The translations under genes were made by a program, and so were the position numbers. The notes beneath the pieces are model-generated. The model saw nothing but the letters and a program-made list of their open reading frames with translations. It was not told the DNA's origin and made no database searches. 64,000 nt of DNA from Virgisporangium aurantiacum. Its GTDB lineage: Bacteria; Actinomycetota; Actinomycetes; Mycobacteriales; Micromonosporaceae. Where the stretch lies: positions 62,001 to 126,000 of the forward strand of contig NZ_BOPG01000072.1 of NCBI RefSeq assembly GCF_016863635.1. Reading direction: 5' to 3'. This document shows, in pieces, positions 18,028-26,273 of this stretch (within the stretch, counting starts at the first letter, position 1; every line of letters begins with the position of its first letter).

Positions 18028-18633
18028 TCAGTCCTCCTCGGTCTCCTGGTGGTACCGACGCCACACGTCCATCGACGGCATGGTGCCGTCGACGAGTTCG
18101 GTGAGAAGCGACCGGGTCCAGTTCGCCTCGGCCTCGGCCATGGCGAGCTTGTACTCCCCCTCGACGAGGAAGAGGCGCGGGACCGTCTCCATCGCCTTCG
18201 TCAACTCCTCGCGCCCGTCGCGGACGACCGCGTCGAGCGCCGCGATCCGCCGCCGGAGCAGGTCGATCACCGTGTCGGGGGCGAGCACGCCCGCGTTCGA
18301 CAGAGCCGCCTCGTACGCGGTGAACTCCTGCCGGGGTTCGGCGAGCAGTTCACACATCCAGTCGTCGAGTTCGGCCCGGCCGGCGGCGGTGATCGCGTAC
18401 ACGGTGCGCTCCGGCCGCTTGCCCTGCCGGGTGGTGTCGACCGCCTCGACGAACCCGTGCTTCTCCAGGTTCTGCACGACGGTGTACAGCGAACCCCATT
18501 GGATCTTGATGCTGAACTCCTTGCCGCGCTCGCGCAGCAGGGTCGCCATCTCGTACGGGTGCATCGGCTTCTCGCGCAGCCCGGCGAGCAACGCCAGGGC
18601 GAGCAGATTGCCCACCTTCCGCCGCTTCGCCAT
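18028..18633 (-). CDS. PadR-family transcriptional regulator
   Basis: 201 aa. The N-terminal winged helix has NLLALALLAGLREKPMHPYEMATLLRER-type sequence followed by QWGSLYTVVQNLEKHGFVEA and RTVYAITAAGRAELDDW. The C-terminal half is the coiled-coil dimerisation domain of the Vir-like PadR group. PadR proteins repress adjacent multidrug exporters until a ligand binds; the downstream DrrAB-like pair is the obvious target. A palindrome typical of PadR sites lies 28 bp upstream. Confidence 0.93.
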   Translation of the reverse strand: MAKRRKVGNLLALALLAGLREKPMHPYEMATLLRERGKEFSIKIQWGSLYTVVQNLEKHGFVEAVDTTRQGKRPERTVYAITAAGRAELDDWMCELLAEPRQEFTAYEAALSNAGVLAPDTVIDLLRRRIAALDAVVRDGREELTKAMETVPRLFLVEGEYKLAMAEAEANWTRSLLTELVDGTMPSMDVWRRYHQETEED

Positions 18634-18660
18634 CGGTCCACCGTTCCTCTCGCACCCGGT

Positions 18661-18676
18661 TACTCGGTTCCGAGTA
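18661..18676. promoter_or_regulatory. Putative PadR operator TACTCGG-TT-CCGAGTA
   Basis: 7-bp perfect arms around two bases, just upstream of the padR-like gene. The sequence closely resembles operators of PadR regulators of ABC exporters. A second palindrome GTGACGTCAC lies at 18707-18716. Confidence 0.6.
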
Positions 18677-18730
18677 TTACGGAGGCGAGCATGTTCCGCA
18701 AGGGTTGTGACGTCACTATGACATCAGAGT

Positions 18731-19210
18731 TCAGCGGTCGAGCAGTTCGTCGGCGTAGTAGCTGACCGCGCGGCGGTACCGGGTGAGGTGGCGGGCCAGG
18801 GCGAGCAGGGCCCGGGCGACGGCCTCGTCGGGGCGGCCGGAGTCGAGCAGCAGCAGGGCCAGGAACGCGGCCCGCGCGTCGGCGAAGTCGCCGTCACCCA
18901 CCTCGGCGCGGAGGACGTCGACGCCTTCGGCCGCCCGGCCGAGGTTACGCAGCGTGCTCGCCAGCTGGATGAGGGCGCGGGGACGGCGTTCGCCGGCCAG
19001 CCCGGCGTTCAACGCCTCGCGGTAGAACGGCTCCGCGGCGGCCTCCCGGCCGATGTAGTCGTAGGCGGAGGCCCGCTCGAACAGCGCGTCCGGATCACCC
19101 TCGGGACGCTCGTCGGCCAGCGCGCACACGGCCTCGAAAACGTCGTCTTCGCTCCGTTCGGCGGCAGTCGCCCAGACCTTGTTCACCCGGCCGTCCCAGT
19201 CGTCGCCCAC
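18731..19210 (-). CDS. Tetratricopeptide-repeat protein
   Basis: 159 aa, almost entirely helical. Repeats resemble the TPR pattern (ALFERASAYDYIGREAAAEPFYREAL; RALIQLASTLRNLGRAAEGVDVLRAE; AFLALLLLDSGRPDEAVARALLALA). Homologous small TPR proteins are common in actinobacteria and bind peptides or partners. GTG start; no catalytic residues. Function unknown. Confidence 0.85.
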   Translation of the reverse strand: MGDDWDGRVNKVWATAAERSEDDVFEAVCALADERPEGDPDALFERASAYDYIGREAAAEPFYREALNAGLAGERRPRALIQLASTLRNLGRAAEGVDVLRAEVGDGDFADARAAFLALLLLDSGRPDEAVARALLALARHLTRYRRAVSYYADELLDR

Positions 19211-19286
19211 GAAACGATCGTCTCAGATAAATACGGTGGCGGCCGACATCTGGTCGGTACCGGTACCAACACGTACATTCGGGTTC

Positions 19287-20498
19287 GTGATAGCGCGACG
19301 GGCACTGGCGGCCATGGCAGCTCTCCTGCTCGTCACCGCGGCTGTGGGCTGCGGTGCCGACGACCGCTCCAACGGAGACGGCGGAGACGGCGGAGACAGC
19401 GGAGACGGCAAGCCGGCCGCGGCGCGCGGCGCGCCTGACCACCTGCCCGCGCACGCCACCGAGGCGAAGATCCCGTTGCGCGACGGTGAGCGGTTCCAGT
19501 TCCTGTCGATGGAGCAGCCCTACACGCCGACCCCGCCGTCGGGCGGCACCGACGAGTACCGCTGCTTCCTGCTCGACCCGCACTTCAACGGCAACACGTG
19601 GATCGTCGGGTCCGAGTTCCTGCCCGAGAACGCCGACATCGTGCACCACGCGATCCTGTTCCGCGTCCAGTCGCGCGACATCGCGGAGGCGCAGAAGGTC
19701 GACGCCGACTCGCCCGGAGACGGCTGGACCTGCTTCGGCGACGAGGGCATCAGGAGAGACGGCCTGGGCAGCACCGGCTGGATCGGCTCGTGGGCGCCCG
19801 GCGGCACCGAGCGCCTGATCAACGCGAAGGTCGGCTTCGAGATGGCGGCCGGCAGCCGCATCGTCATGCAGGTGCACTACAACCTGCTCGCGACCAACGG
19901 AAAGGCACCCGGCTCCGACAAGTCCGGCGTGCGGTTGCGGCTGATGGACGGGTCCGCCGACCTCTCCCCGTTGCAGACGACGCTGCTGCCCGCGCCCGTC
20001 GAACTGCCCTGCCCGCCGGGCGAGACCGGTGACCTGTGCGACCGCGAGCGCTCGGTCGCCGACCTCACCGCCCGCTTCGGCGACGAGGCCAAGCGGGTCG
20101 CGAACGGGCTGAACCTGCTGTGCAACCGCGGCCCGGCCCGCCCCGGCAACACCCAGCAGTGCGACCACAGGGCCGGCCAGGACGCGGTGGTGCACGGCGT
20201 GGCCGGGCATATGCACCTGCTCGGCCGCTCGATCAAGGTGGAGTTGAACCCGGGTACGCCCGGTGCGCAGACGCTGCTCGACGTCCCCGTCTACAACTTC
20301 GACGAGCAGGGTGCCCGCCCGACGCCGCAGCCCGTCACCGTGAAGCCCGGTGACACCTACCGCGTGACCTGCACCCACGACGCGACCCTGCGCGCCCAGC
20401 TACCCCAGTTGAAGCCCCTGAAGCCGCGCTACGTGACCTGGGGCGAGGGCACCTCCGACGAGATGTGCCTGGGGATCGTCATCTGGTCCAAGCCGTAG
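19287..20498 (+). CDS. Lipoprotein resembling copper type II ascorbate-dependent monooxygenase (PHM/DBM fold)
   Basis: 403 aa. Signal peptide with lipobox AAVGC (Cys about 21), then a Gly/Asp-rich linker. The body resembles peptidylglycine/dopamine monooxygenases: DIVHHAILFRV (His120, His121), MQVHYNLL (His197), HGVAGHMHLLGRSIKVEL (His308, His310) and TSDEMCLGIV (Met393). These are all six residues expected for the CuH (three His) and CuM (His, His, Met) sites. It is probably anchored outside the membrane and hydroxylates or binds an unknown substrate. TACATT lies 7 nt before the GTG start (leaderless). Not part of an operon. Confidence 0.8.
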   Translation: MIARRALAAMAALLLVTAAVGCGADDRSNGDGGDGGDSGDGKPAAARGAPDHLPAHATEAKIPLRDGERFQFLSMEQPYTPTPPSGGTDEYRCFLLDPHFNGNTWIVGSEFLPENADIVHHAILFRVQSRDIAEAQKVDADSPGDGWTCFGDEGIRRDGLGSTGWIGSWAPGGTERLINAKVGFEMAAGSRIVMQVHYNLLATNGKAPGSDKSGVRLRLMDGSADLSPLQTTLLPAPVELPCPPGETGDLCDRERSVADLTARFGDEAKRVANGLNLLCNRGPARPGNTQQCDHRAGQDAVVHGVAGHMHLLGRSIKVELNPGTPGAQTLLDVPVYNFDEQGARPTPQPVTVKPGDTYRVTCTHDATLRAQLPQLKPLKPRYVTWGEGTSDEMCLGIVIWSKP

Positions 20499-20500
20499 CC

Positions 20501-20959
20501 CTACTCGTCCAACGGCGGCACCACGGTCGACGCGACGTGCTGGTAGATGATCGACGTGCGGAAGCCGATGATCTCGCGGCGGATCGTGAACCGGTCCATC
20601 AGGAAGTCGTGCAGGCGCTGGATGTCGGCGACGGCCACGTGCACGATGAAGTCGTCGCCGCCCGCGAGCACGAAGACCGACAGCACCTCGGGCTGCTCGC
20701 TCATGTAGCGCTTGAAATCGTTGATGACGTCGCGGCTCAGCGGCCGCACCTGCACCGCGACCAGCGCCTGCAGGTTCCGGTCCAGCGCCCGCAGGCTCAC
20801 CGCCGCGTGGTAGCCGGTGATCACGCCGCGGGCGCGCAACGCCCGCACCCGTTCCAGGCAGGTCGACGGGGCGATGCCCAGCTTCGCCGCCAGGTCACGG
20901 TTGGACTGCCGCGCGTCGCGCTGCAACTCGTCGACGATGGCCCGGTCAGTCGCGTCCAC
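20501..20959 (-). CDS. Lrp/AsnC-family transcriptional regulator
   Basis: 152 aa. HTH domain (VDATDRAIVDELQRDARQSNRDLAAKLGIAPSTCLERVR-type region) followed by the RAM ligand-binding domain (LVAVQVRPLSRD, VFVLAGGDDFIVHVAV). Lrp proteins sense amino acids. Its GTG overlaps the 3' end of the upstream amino-acid dehydrogenase by 14 bp, so the two are cotranscribed; control of that dehydrogenase is the obvious role. Confidence 0.93.
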   Translation of the reverse strand: MDATDRAIVDELQRDARQSNRDLAAKLGIAPSTCLERVRALRARGVITGYHAAVSLRALDRNLQALVAVQVRPLSRDVINDFKRYMSEQPEVLSVFVLAGGDDFIVHVAVADIQRLHDFLMDRFTIRREIIGFRTSIIYQHVASTVVPPLDE

Positions 20960-21968
20960 TGTGGACCAATCCGGCGGCGAGCCGGGACCGGGCGCGGTCC
21001 ATGGCCGCCCGCGCCGGTGTGACGCCGTCGCGCCCGGCGATGTCGAGCAGGTCGCGCACGGTGTCACCGATGCCGTCCACCCGCGCCGCTGCCTCCGCGG
21101 CGGAGGCACCGTCGATCTCGACGGCTATCGCGTTGATGACGCCGCCCATGCTGACCACGTAGTCCGGCGCCCACACGATGCCGCGCGCGTGCAGCAGGTC
21201 GGCCACCGCGTCGTCGGCGAGCTGGTTGTTGGCCGGGCCGGCGATCGCCGTGCACCGCAGCGCGGGCACCACCTCGGCGGTCAGCAACCCGCCCAGCGCG
21301 GCCGGCACCACCACGTCGACGTCGGCGGTCAACGCCTCCGCGGGCGTCACCCAGGTCGCGCCGAGCGAATCGGCCAGCGCCCGCCGGGACGGGTCGACGT
21401 CGGTCACCACGAGAGCCGCGCCGGCGGCCGCCAGGGTCGACGCGACCGCGCCACCCACCCGGCCCAGGCCCACCACCGCGAACCGCCGCCCGGCCAGCGG
21501 ACCCAGCGCGCGTAACGCGGCCACCACGCCGGCGGCCGTGGCCGGTGACGAGTCGCCGCTGCCGCCACTCGCGAGCGGCCGGCAGAAGACATGCGGGGTC
21601 CTGGTGGCGATCACGTCCATGTCGGCCTCGCTGGTGCCGACGTCGGGGGCGGTGGCGTACCGGCCGCCGAACGACTCGATCACGTCACCCGCGTCGAGCA
21701 GCGCGTCGCGCCGGAGCGCTTCCGAGGTGACGGCGGGGAGCGCCACCACCGTCTTGCCGCCGCCCTTGGTCGCTCCCGCGGCGGCGGCCTTGTAGGTCAT
21801 CCCGCGGGCCAGCCGCAGCGCGTCGGCCAACCCGTCGCGCCAGTCGGAGTAGTGCCACATCCGCAGCCCGCCGACGGCCTGCCCGAGCGCGGTCGAATGC
21901 ACCGCGACGATCACCGGCAGGCCGCTGCGCGAGCCGCGGACCATCCGGACCTCTTCATGTTCGAACAT
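20946..21968 (-). CDS. Leu/Phe/Val dehydrogenase family protein
   Basis: About 340 aa; a GTG at 21980 is an alternative start. Glu/Leu/Phe/Val dehydrogenase fold: substrate region AVHSTALGQAVGGLRMW, catalytic Lys in AAAGATKGGGKTVVALP, conserved VGTSEADMDVIA, and the Rossmann motif FAVVGLGRVGGAVA followed by VVTDVDPSR. These enzymes deaminate branched-chain or aromatic amino acids reversibly with NAD. Paired with Lrp downstream, suggesting amino-acid catabolism under feedback control. Confidence 0.9.
   Translation of the reverse strand: MFEHEEVRMVRGSRSGLPVIVAVHSTALGQAVGGLRMWHYSDWRDGLADALRLARGMTYKAAAAGATKGGGKTVVALPAVTSEALRRDALLDAGDVIESFGGRYATAPDVGTSEADMDVIATRTPHVFCRPLASGGSGDSSPATAAGVVAALRALGPLAGRRFAVVGLGRVGGAVASTLAAAGAALVVTDVDPSRRALADSLGATWVTPAEALTADVDVVVPAALGGLLTAEVVPALRCTAIAGPANNQLADDAVADLLHARGIVWAPDYVVSMGGVINAIAVEIDGASAAEAAARVDGIGDTVRDLLDIAGRDGVTPARAAMDRARSRLAAGLVHSGRD
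20955..20965. repeat. TCCAYWRTGGA palindrome, copy 3
   Basis: TCCACTGTGGA, extended to a 13-bp GTCCAC...GTGGAC palindrome, in the overlap of the dehydrogenase and Lrp genes. Confidence 0.6.
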
Positions 21969-22043
21969 GGCTCCATTCACACACGGGATCCGGTCGGCGG
22001 GATCAAGATCCGAACGATATTCGGTGACCGGCGAGGATACCGG

Positions 22044-22781
22044 TCAAACGGCGCCGGAAATCTCCAGAAGCGCCCCGATGACCCAGCCTTCGAGGTCCGC
22101 CGTGAGCCGGGCCGTCGGTATCGAGACGCTGATCGCGTCGTCTGCAAAACCCCCGGGGACGCCCACCGCGAAGCACGAGATGCCCACCGTGTTCTCCTGC
22201 CGGTCGGCCGCCCACCCCTGGGACCGGACGAGGGCCAACTCGGCGTGCAGCGCGGCCCGGTCGGTGATGGTGTTGCCGGTGAGCGCGGGCAGCGGCCAGC
22301 TCAGCAGATCGTCGACGATCGCGTCGCTGCGGCGGGCGAGCAGGGCCTTGCCGAGGGCGGTGGCGTGCGCCGGCAGCCGGCGGCCGATCGCGCTGTAGAG
22401 GCGCAGCGGGTGAACGGACTCGCGCTTGGCCAGGTAGGTCACGTCCGGCCCGGACAGGCGTCCATAGTGGACGGTCTCGCCGAACCGGGCCGCGAGCGTG
22501 TCGAGCACGCCCGCGAACCGGGCCACCGCGTCGTCACCGTCCACATAGGACGCGCCCACCTGCACGGCGCGCAGGCCGAGGCGGAAGCGGGTGCCGGTCC
22601 CGTCGGATTCGACCCAACCGCGGTGGACCATCGTGCGGAGGATGCCGTGCAGGCTGCTCTTCGGGATGTCGAGCGCGCGGGTGAGGTCGCCGAGCGACTG
22701 CGGCCCGTCGTAGGCCGCCAGCGCCTCCAGAACGTCGAGTGTGCGATCGGCGGATTTCACGGGCTGGAAGCCGGCGTCCAT
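22044..22781 (-). CDS. IclR-family transcriptional regulator
   Basis: 245 aa. Winged helix at the N-terminus (KSADRTLDVLEALAAYDGPQ; LTRALDIPKSSLHGILRTM) and IclR effector domain (HYGRLSGPDVTYLAKRESVHPLRLYSAIGRRLPAHATALGKALLA, then ENTVGISCFAVGVP). It is divergent from the KDPG aldolase-KDG kinase operon with only about 20 bp between starts; IclR-type KdgR proteins commonly control such sugar-acid pathways. TACGCT lies 7 nt before the ATG, indicating a leaderless mRNA. Confidence 0.92.
   Translation of the reverse strand: MDAGFQPVKSADRTLDVLEALAAYDGPQSLGDLTRALDIPKSSLHGILRTMVHRGWVESDGTGTRFRLGLRAVQVGASYVDGDDAVARFAGVLDTLAARFGETVHYGRLSGPDVTYLAKRESVHPLRLYSAIGRRLPAHATALGKALLARRSDAIVDDLLSWPLPALTGNTITDRAALHAELALVRSQGWAADRQENTVGISCFAVGVPGGFADDAISVSIPTARLTADLEGWVIGALLEISGAV
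22461..22471. repeat. TCCAYWRTGGA palindrome, copy 4
   Basis: TCCATAGTGGA, extended to 13 bp with flanking G and C, inside the IclR gene. A variant GTCCACATAGGAC lies nearby at 22539-22551. Confidence 0.6.
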
Positions 22782-22787
22782 GAGGGG

Positions 22788-22826
22788 TAGCGTACATGTA
22801 CGTGACCGCCGTTCACGATACTGAAC
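22788..22826. promoter_or_regulatory. Shared promoter/operator of iclR-like gene and KDPG aldolase operon
   Basis: TAGCGT (22788-22793, plus) and TACGCT (22794-22789, minus) are back-to-back -10 elements overlapping by 5 bp. The 12-bp palindrome CGTACATGTACG (22791-22802) covers the starts, and GTTCA-N6-TGAAC follows at 22811-22826. Either palindrome could be the IclR-type operator. Confidence 0.5.
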
Positions 22827-23437
22827 AGACAATTGCCCGAAACCGCCTCCTTCCGGTGGTCGTCATCGACGACGCGGCCGCCGCCGAGCCACTGGCCGAC
22901 GCCCTCATCGCCGGTGGCCTGCCCTGTGCCGAGATCACGTTCCGCACCGCCGCCGCGGCCGACGCCATCAAGGCGATGGCCGCGCGCTCCGAAATGGCGG
23001 TCGGCGCCGGCACGGTACTCACCGTCGAGCAGGTCGACCGGGCGGTCGACGCCGGCGCGAAGTTCGTCGTCAGCCCCGGATTTGCCCCGGCCGTCGTCCA
23101 GCGGTGTCGGGACCTGAACATCCCCGTCTACCCGGGCGCCGCCACCGCCACCGAGATCCAGATGGCCCTCGACGCGGGCCTCGGCACGGTCAAGTTCTTC
23201 CCGGCCGAGCAGTTGGGCGGCGCGGCGATGATCAAGGCCCTGGCCGCGCCGTTCCGGCAGGTGACGTTCATCCCGACGGGCGGCGTCACCACCGACAACC
23301 TCGGTGAGTACCTGGCGCTGCCGTCGGTACTGGCCGTCGGCGGTACCTGGATGGTCGCGGCCGACCTGCTGAAGAACCGGGACTGGGCCGAGGTCACCCG
23401 CCGCACGCGGGCCGCCGTGGAGAGGGTGAGCCGATGA
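22802..23437 (+). CDS. eda: 2-keto-3-deoxy-6-phosphogluconate aldolase
   Basis: 211 aa from GTG 22802; the ATG at 22796 would leave only 2 nt after the -10. Class I aldolase barrel with LLPVVVIDDAAAAEPLADALIAGG, catalytic Glu in CAEITFRT, VGAGTVLTVEQVDRAVDAGAKFVVSPGF, and the Schiff-base Lys in GTVKFFPAE, then PTGGVTTDNLGEYLA. It cleaves KDPG to pyruvate and glyceraldehyde-3-phosphate (Entner-Doudoroff and hexuronate routes). It overlaps the kinase gene by 4 bp. Confidence 0.92.
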   Translation: MTAVHDTEQTIARNRLLPVVVIDDAAAAEPLADALIAGGLPCAEITFRTAAAADAIKAMAARSEMAVGAGTVLTVEQVDRAVDAGAKFVVSPGFAPAVVQRCRDLNIPVYPGAATATEIQMALDAGLGTVKFFPAEQLGGAAMIKALAAPFRQVTFIPTGGVTTDNLGEYLALPSVLAVGGTWMVAADLLKNRDWAEVTRRTRAAVERVSR

Positions 23438-24522
23438 AACTGCGCAGCGACTGCCGCTACGACCTCGTATCGCTCGGGGAGATCATGCTGCGGCTCGATC
23501 CGGGCGAGGGCCGGGTGCGCACCGCCCGCACGTTCCGGGCCTGGGAGGGCGGCGGCGAATACAACGTCGCGCGCGGCCTGCGCCGGTGCTTCGGCCTCAA
23601 GACCGCCGTGGTGACGGCGTTCGCCGACAACGAGGTCGGAAAGCTTCTCGAGGACCTCGTGCTGCAGGGCGGCGTCGACACGTCGTACGTGAAGTGGGTG
23701 CCGTACGACGGCATCGGCCGCTCGGTCCGCAACGGGCTGAACTTCACCGAGCGCGGGTTCGGGGTGCGGGGCGCCGTCGGCACGTCCGACCGGGGTCACA
23801 CGGCCGCCAGCCAACTCGCCCCCGACGATGTCGACTGGGACGAACTGTTCGGTGCGCACGGCGTCCGCTGGTTGCACACCGGTGGGATCTACGCCGCGCT
23901 GAGCGAAACCAGCGCGCACACGGCGGAGGCCGCGATGGCCGCCGCGCGCGCACACGGAACCGTGGTGTCGTACGACCTGAACTACCGGCCCAGCCTGTGG
24001 AAGGCGATCGGCGGGCCGGAGCGGGCGCGCGAGGTGAACCGGCGGCTGGCCCGGCACGTCGACGTGATGATCGGTAACGAGGAGGACTTCACGGCCGCGC
24101 TCGGCTTCGAGGTGCCCAACACCGACGCGTCACTGTCCACATTGGACGCCGGCAACTTCAAGCGGATGATCACCGAGGTCGCCAAGGAGTACGACAACTT
24201 CGAGGTGGTCGCGACGACGCTGCGCACCGTGCGCAGCGCCACCGTGAACGACTGGGGCGCGGTGGCGTGGTCGCGCGCCGATGGTTTCGCCGAGGCCACC
24301 CACCGCGAGGGCCTGGAGATCATGGACCGCGTGGGCGGCGGCGACAGCTTCGCGTCCGGCCTGATCTACGGGCTGCTGACCGGCCGCGATCTCCAGACGG
24401 CCGTCGAGTACGGCGCCGCGCACGGCGCCCTGGCGATGACGACGCCCGGCGACACCTCGATGGCATCGCTGAAAGAGGTCGAGAACCTCATGAAGGGCGG
24501 CGGCGCCCGCGTCGCTCGTTAA
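23434..24522 (+). CDS. kdgK: 2-keto-3-deoxygluconate kinase (PfkB family)
   Basis: 362 aa ribokinase-fold sugar kinase. N-terminal LVSLGEIMLRLDPGEGRVRTAR and GGGEYNVARGL, mid-region SYDLNYRPSLWK and NEEDF, and the PfkB signature with catalytic Asp in DRVGGGDSFASGLIYGL. Coupled to the KDPG aldolase by ATGA, giving a two-step route KDG to KDPG to pyruvate plus GAP. The last 4 bp overlap the convergent reductase gene. Confidence 0.92.
   Translation: MKLRSDCRYDLVSLGEIMLRLDPGEGRVRTARTFRAWEGGGEYNVARGLRRCFGLKTAVVTAFADNEVGKLLEDLVLQGGVDTSYVKWVPYDGIGRSVRNGLNFTERGFGVRGAVGTSDRGHTAASQLAPDDVDWDELFGAHGVRWLHTGGIYAALSETSAHTAEAAMAAARAHGTVVSYDLNYRPSLWKAIGGPERAREVNRRLARHVDVMIGNEEDFTAALGFEVPNTDASLSTLDAGNFKRMITEVAKEYDNFEVVATTLRTVRSATVNDWGAVAWSRADGFAEATHREGLEIMDRVGGGDSFASGLIYGLLTGRDLQTAVEYGAAHGALAMTTPGDTSMASLKEVENLMKGGGARVAR
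24136..24146. repeat. Near copy of the TCCAYWRTGGA palindrome
   Basis: TCCACATTGGA differs at one position; inside the KDG kinase gene. Confidence 0.4.
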
Positions 24523-25070
24523 CGGGTGTAGGTCAAGACGACCACCCCGCTCTCCAGCGGCGTGGCCGAGGTGAGCGTGAAGCGGGTGGGGTTGAAGTCC
24601 CGGCGCACCAACGGGACTCCCCCGCCCGCGATCACCGGGCTGAGCTTGATGACCAGTTCGTCGACCTCGTCGAGCAACTGGCCGGCGAGGTCGCCGCCGC
24701 CGCAGAGCCAGATGTCAAGCCCGTCCTCCTGCTTGAGTTTGCGCACGAACTCGACCGGGTCGCCGCTCTGCGCGCCGTCGAGCGTGCGGCTGAACACGTA
24801 CTCCGTGAGGTGCGCGTACGGGTTGGTGATGCCGAGCTTCAACGCCGGGTCGAGCGTTGCCCGGCCCATCACCAGCGTGTCGAAGACCAGGTTCGGCGCG
24901 TCGTCGGCGATGCCGACCAGCGGGCGGACGTGCGTCGGCAGGGTCTCCGGGTACCGGGTGCGGATGAACTCCGCCAGGTCGGGCTCGAACGGGTAGAAGT
25001 CGATCTCACCGGCCGGGCCGGCGATGAACCCGTCGATCGACGATGCCACGTAGTAGACGAGCTTTCGCAT
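24519..25070 (-). CDS. RibD C-terminal/dihydrofolate reductase-like protein
   Basis: 183 aa. Typical start KLVYYVASSIDGFIAGPAGEIDFY, then NLVFDTLVMGRATLDPAL and IWLCGGGDLAGQLLDEVDELVIKLSPVIAGGG, as in the actinobacterial YyaP/RibD_C group of NADPH-dependent reductases. Substrate unknown; folate or flavin chemistry is not implied. Divergent from a TetR regulator with an inverted repeat between them. GGGAGG precedes the ATG. Confidence 0.9.
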   Translation of the reverse strand: MRKLVYYVASSIDGFIAGPAGEIDFYPFEPDLAEFIRTRYPETLPTHVRPLVGIADDAPNLVFDTLVMGRATLDPALKLGITNPYAHLTEYVFSRTLDGAQSGDPVEFVRKLKQEDGLDIWLCGGGDLAGQLLDEVDELVIKLSPVIAGGGVPLVRRDFNPTRFTLTSATPLESGVVVLTYTR

Positions 25071-25083
25071 GCCGTGCCTCCCA

Positions 25084-25105
25084 AACCACTATGTCTGTCG
25101 TGGTT
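25084..25105. promoter_or_regulatory. Inverted repeat AACCAC-N10-GTGGTT, putative TetR operator
   Basis: 6-bp arms between the reductase and TetR genes, with a further GTGGTT at 25123-25128. It overlaps CATAGT, a possible -10 of the reductase gene. TAGCCT (25134-25139) lies 6 nt before the TetR ATG. Confidence 0.45.
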
Positions 25106-25145
25106 AAAGTACAACACCTGCAGTGGTTGGTGCTAGCCTCTTTTC

Positions 25146-25700
25146 ATGGTCAGCAATCCCCGACGCCGCGATCTCCTCGCCGACGCCGGCCTGCGGGTGC
25201 TCGCCCAGAGCGGCGCCCGCGGCCTCACCCACCGCGCGGTCGACCAGGAGGCCGGGGTGCCGACCGGCACCGCGTCCAATTACTTCCGCTCGCGCGACGC
25301 GCTGCTCGGCGGCCTCGCGGAGCGGATCTTCGCGCGCATCACGCCGGACTCCGACGACCTCGCCCGGCTCGAAGGGCGCGGCCGCATGGCCGACTACCTG
25401 CTCGACATCGTGCGCCGCACCACGCGCGAACCCGACCTGATGCGGGCCCTGTTCGAGCTGCGCCTGGAGGGCGCCCGGCGGCCGGAACTCGGGCGCATGC
25501 TCGCCGCCACGCTGAACCGCGGCTACCGCGACGACGTCGCGTTCCACACGACCACCGGCCTGCCCGGCGGCGAGTTCGAGATCGCGCTGCTGCACTACGC
25601 CCTCGACGGGCTGCTGCTCGACCTGCTGAGCACGTCGATCGGCGCCGACTTCGACACCGCGAAGGTGGTCGAGGCGTTCGCGGCCCGGTTAGTGCGCTAG
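25146..25700 (+). CDS. TetR-family transcriptional regulator
   Basis: 184 aa. The HTH is RRDLLADAGLRVLAQSGARGLTHRAVDQEAGVPTGTASNYFRSRDALL-like (about 8-55); the C-terminal ligand domain resembles the TetR_C group found beside RibD-like reductases. It likely represses the divergent reductase gene. Leaderless start predicted. Its 3' end overlaps the convergent TetR gene by 12 bp. Confidence 0.92.
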   Translation: MVSNPRRRDLLADAGLRVLAQSGARGLTHRAVDQEAGVPTGTASNYFRSRDALLGGLAERIFARITPDSDDLARLEGRGRMADYLLDIVRRTTREPDLMRALFELRLEGARRPELGRMLAATLNRGYRDDVAFHTTTGLPGGEFEIALLHYALDGLLLDLLSTSIGADFDTAKVVEAFAARLVR

Positions 25701-26273
25701 CTCGCCCAGCGCGGCGAGCGCGTCGTCGATCAGCGTGCCGAGGTCGGGGCGGCCATCGCCCTCGTACCAGGCGAGGACGCCGATCGCGGCCGCCATCATG
25801 CAGGCGGTGACGAAGGAGCGCACACCGAAGTCGTCGGGCTCGCGGCCCAGCCGGCGGGCGAGCGGCGGAGCGATCGTGTCGGTGCTCTCCAGGACACCGA
25901 ACATCGTGCGGTCGCGGAGCGCCGGCACCGAGAACACCAACCGCATCCGCTGCAGGATCTGGTCGTTCTCGCCCGGTTTGAGGTCGCCGAGCGAGGTCGC
26001 CAGCGCGTACCGCATGGCGGCGAGCGGACCGAGGTCCGGCGGGGCCGCCGCGATCGCCGCGACGATGAGGTCGTCGTACCGGTCGGCGCTGACGACCTCT
26101 TCCTTGGTCTTGAAGTACCGGAAGAACGTGCTCGGAGAGACCTCGGCCGCCTCGGCGATCTGCTCCACCGTGGTCGCGTCGTAGCCCCGCTCGGCGAACA
26201 GGCGCAGCGCGTGCTCCTGTATCGCCCAGCGGGTCTTCTGCTTCTTCCGCTCACGCAACCCGGGCTGGTTCAT
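25689..26273 (-). CDS. TetR-family transcriptional regulator of the MFS exporter
   Basis: 194 aa. HTH with WAIQEHALRLFAERGYDATTVEQIAEAAEVSPSTFFRYFKTKEEVV-type sequence; C-terminal MftR-like ligand domain. The ATG overlaps the MFS transporter gene's end by 23 bp, so it is the second gene of the operon controlled by the 14-bp inverted repeat at 27749-27780. Predicted autoregulated repressor. Confidence 0.93.
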   Translation of the reverse strand: MNQPGLRERKKQKTRWAIQEHALRLFAERGYDATTVEQIAEAAEVSPSTFFRYFKTKEEVVSADRYDDLIVAAIAAAPPDLGPLAAMRYALATSLGDLKPGENDQILQRMRLVFSVPALRDRTMFGVLESTDTIAPPLARRLGREPDDFGVRSFVTACMMAAAIGVLAWYEGDGRPDLGTLIDDALAALGELAH

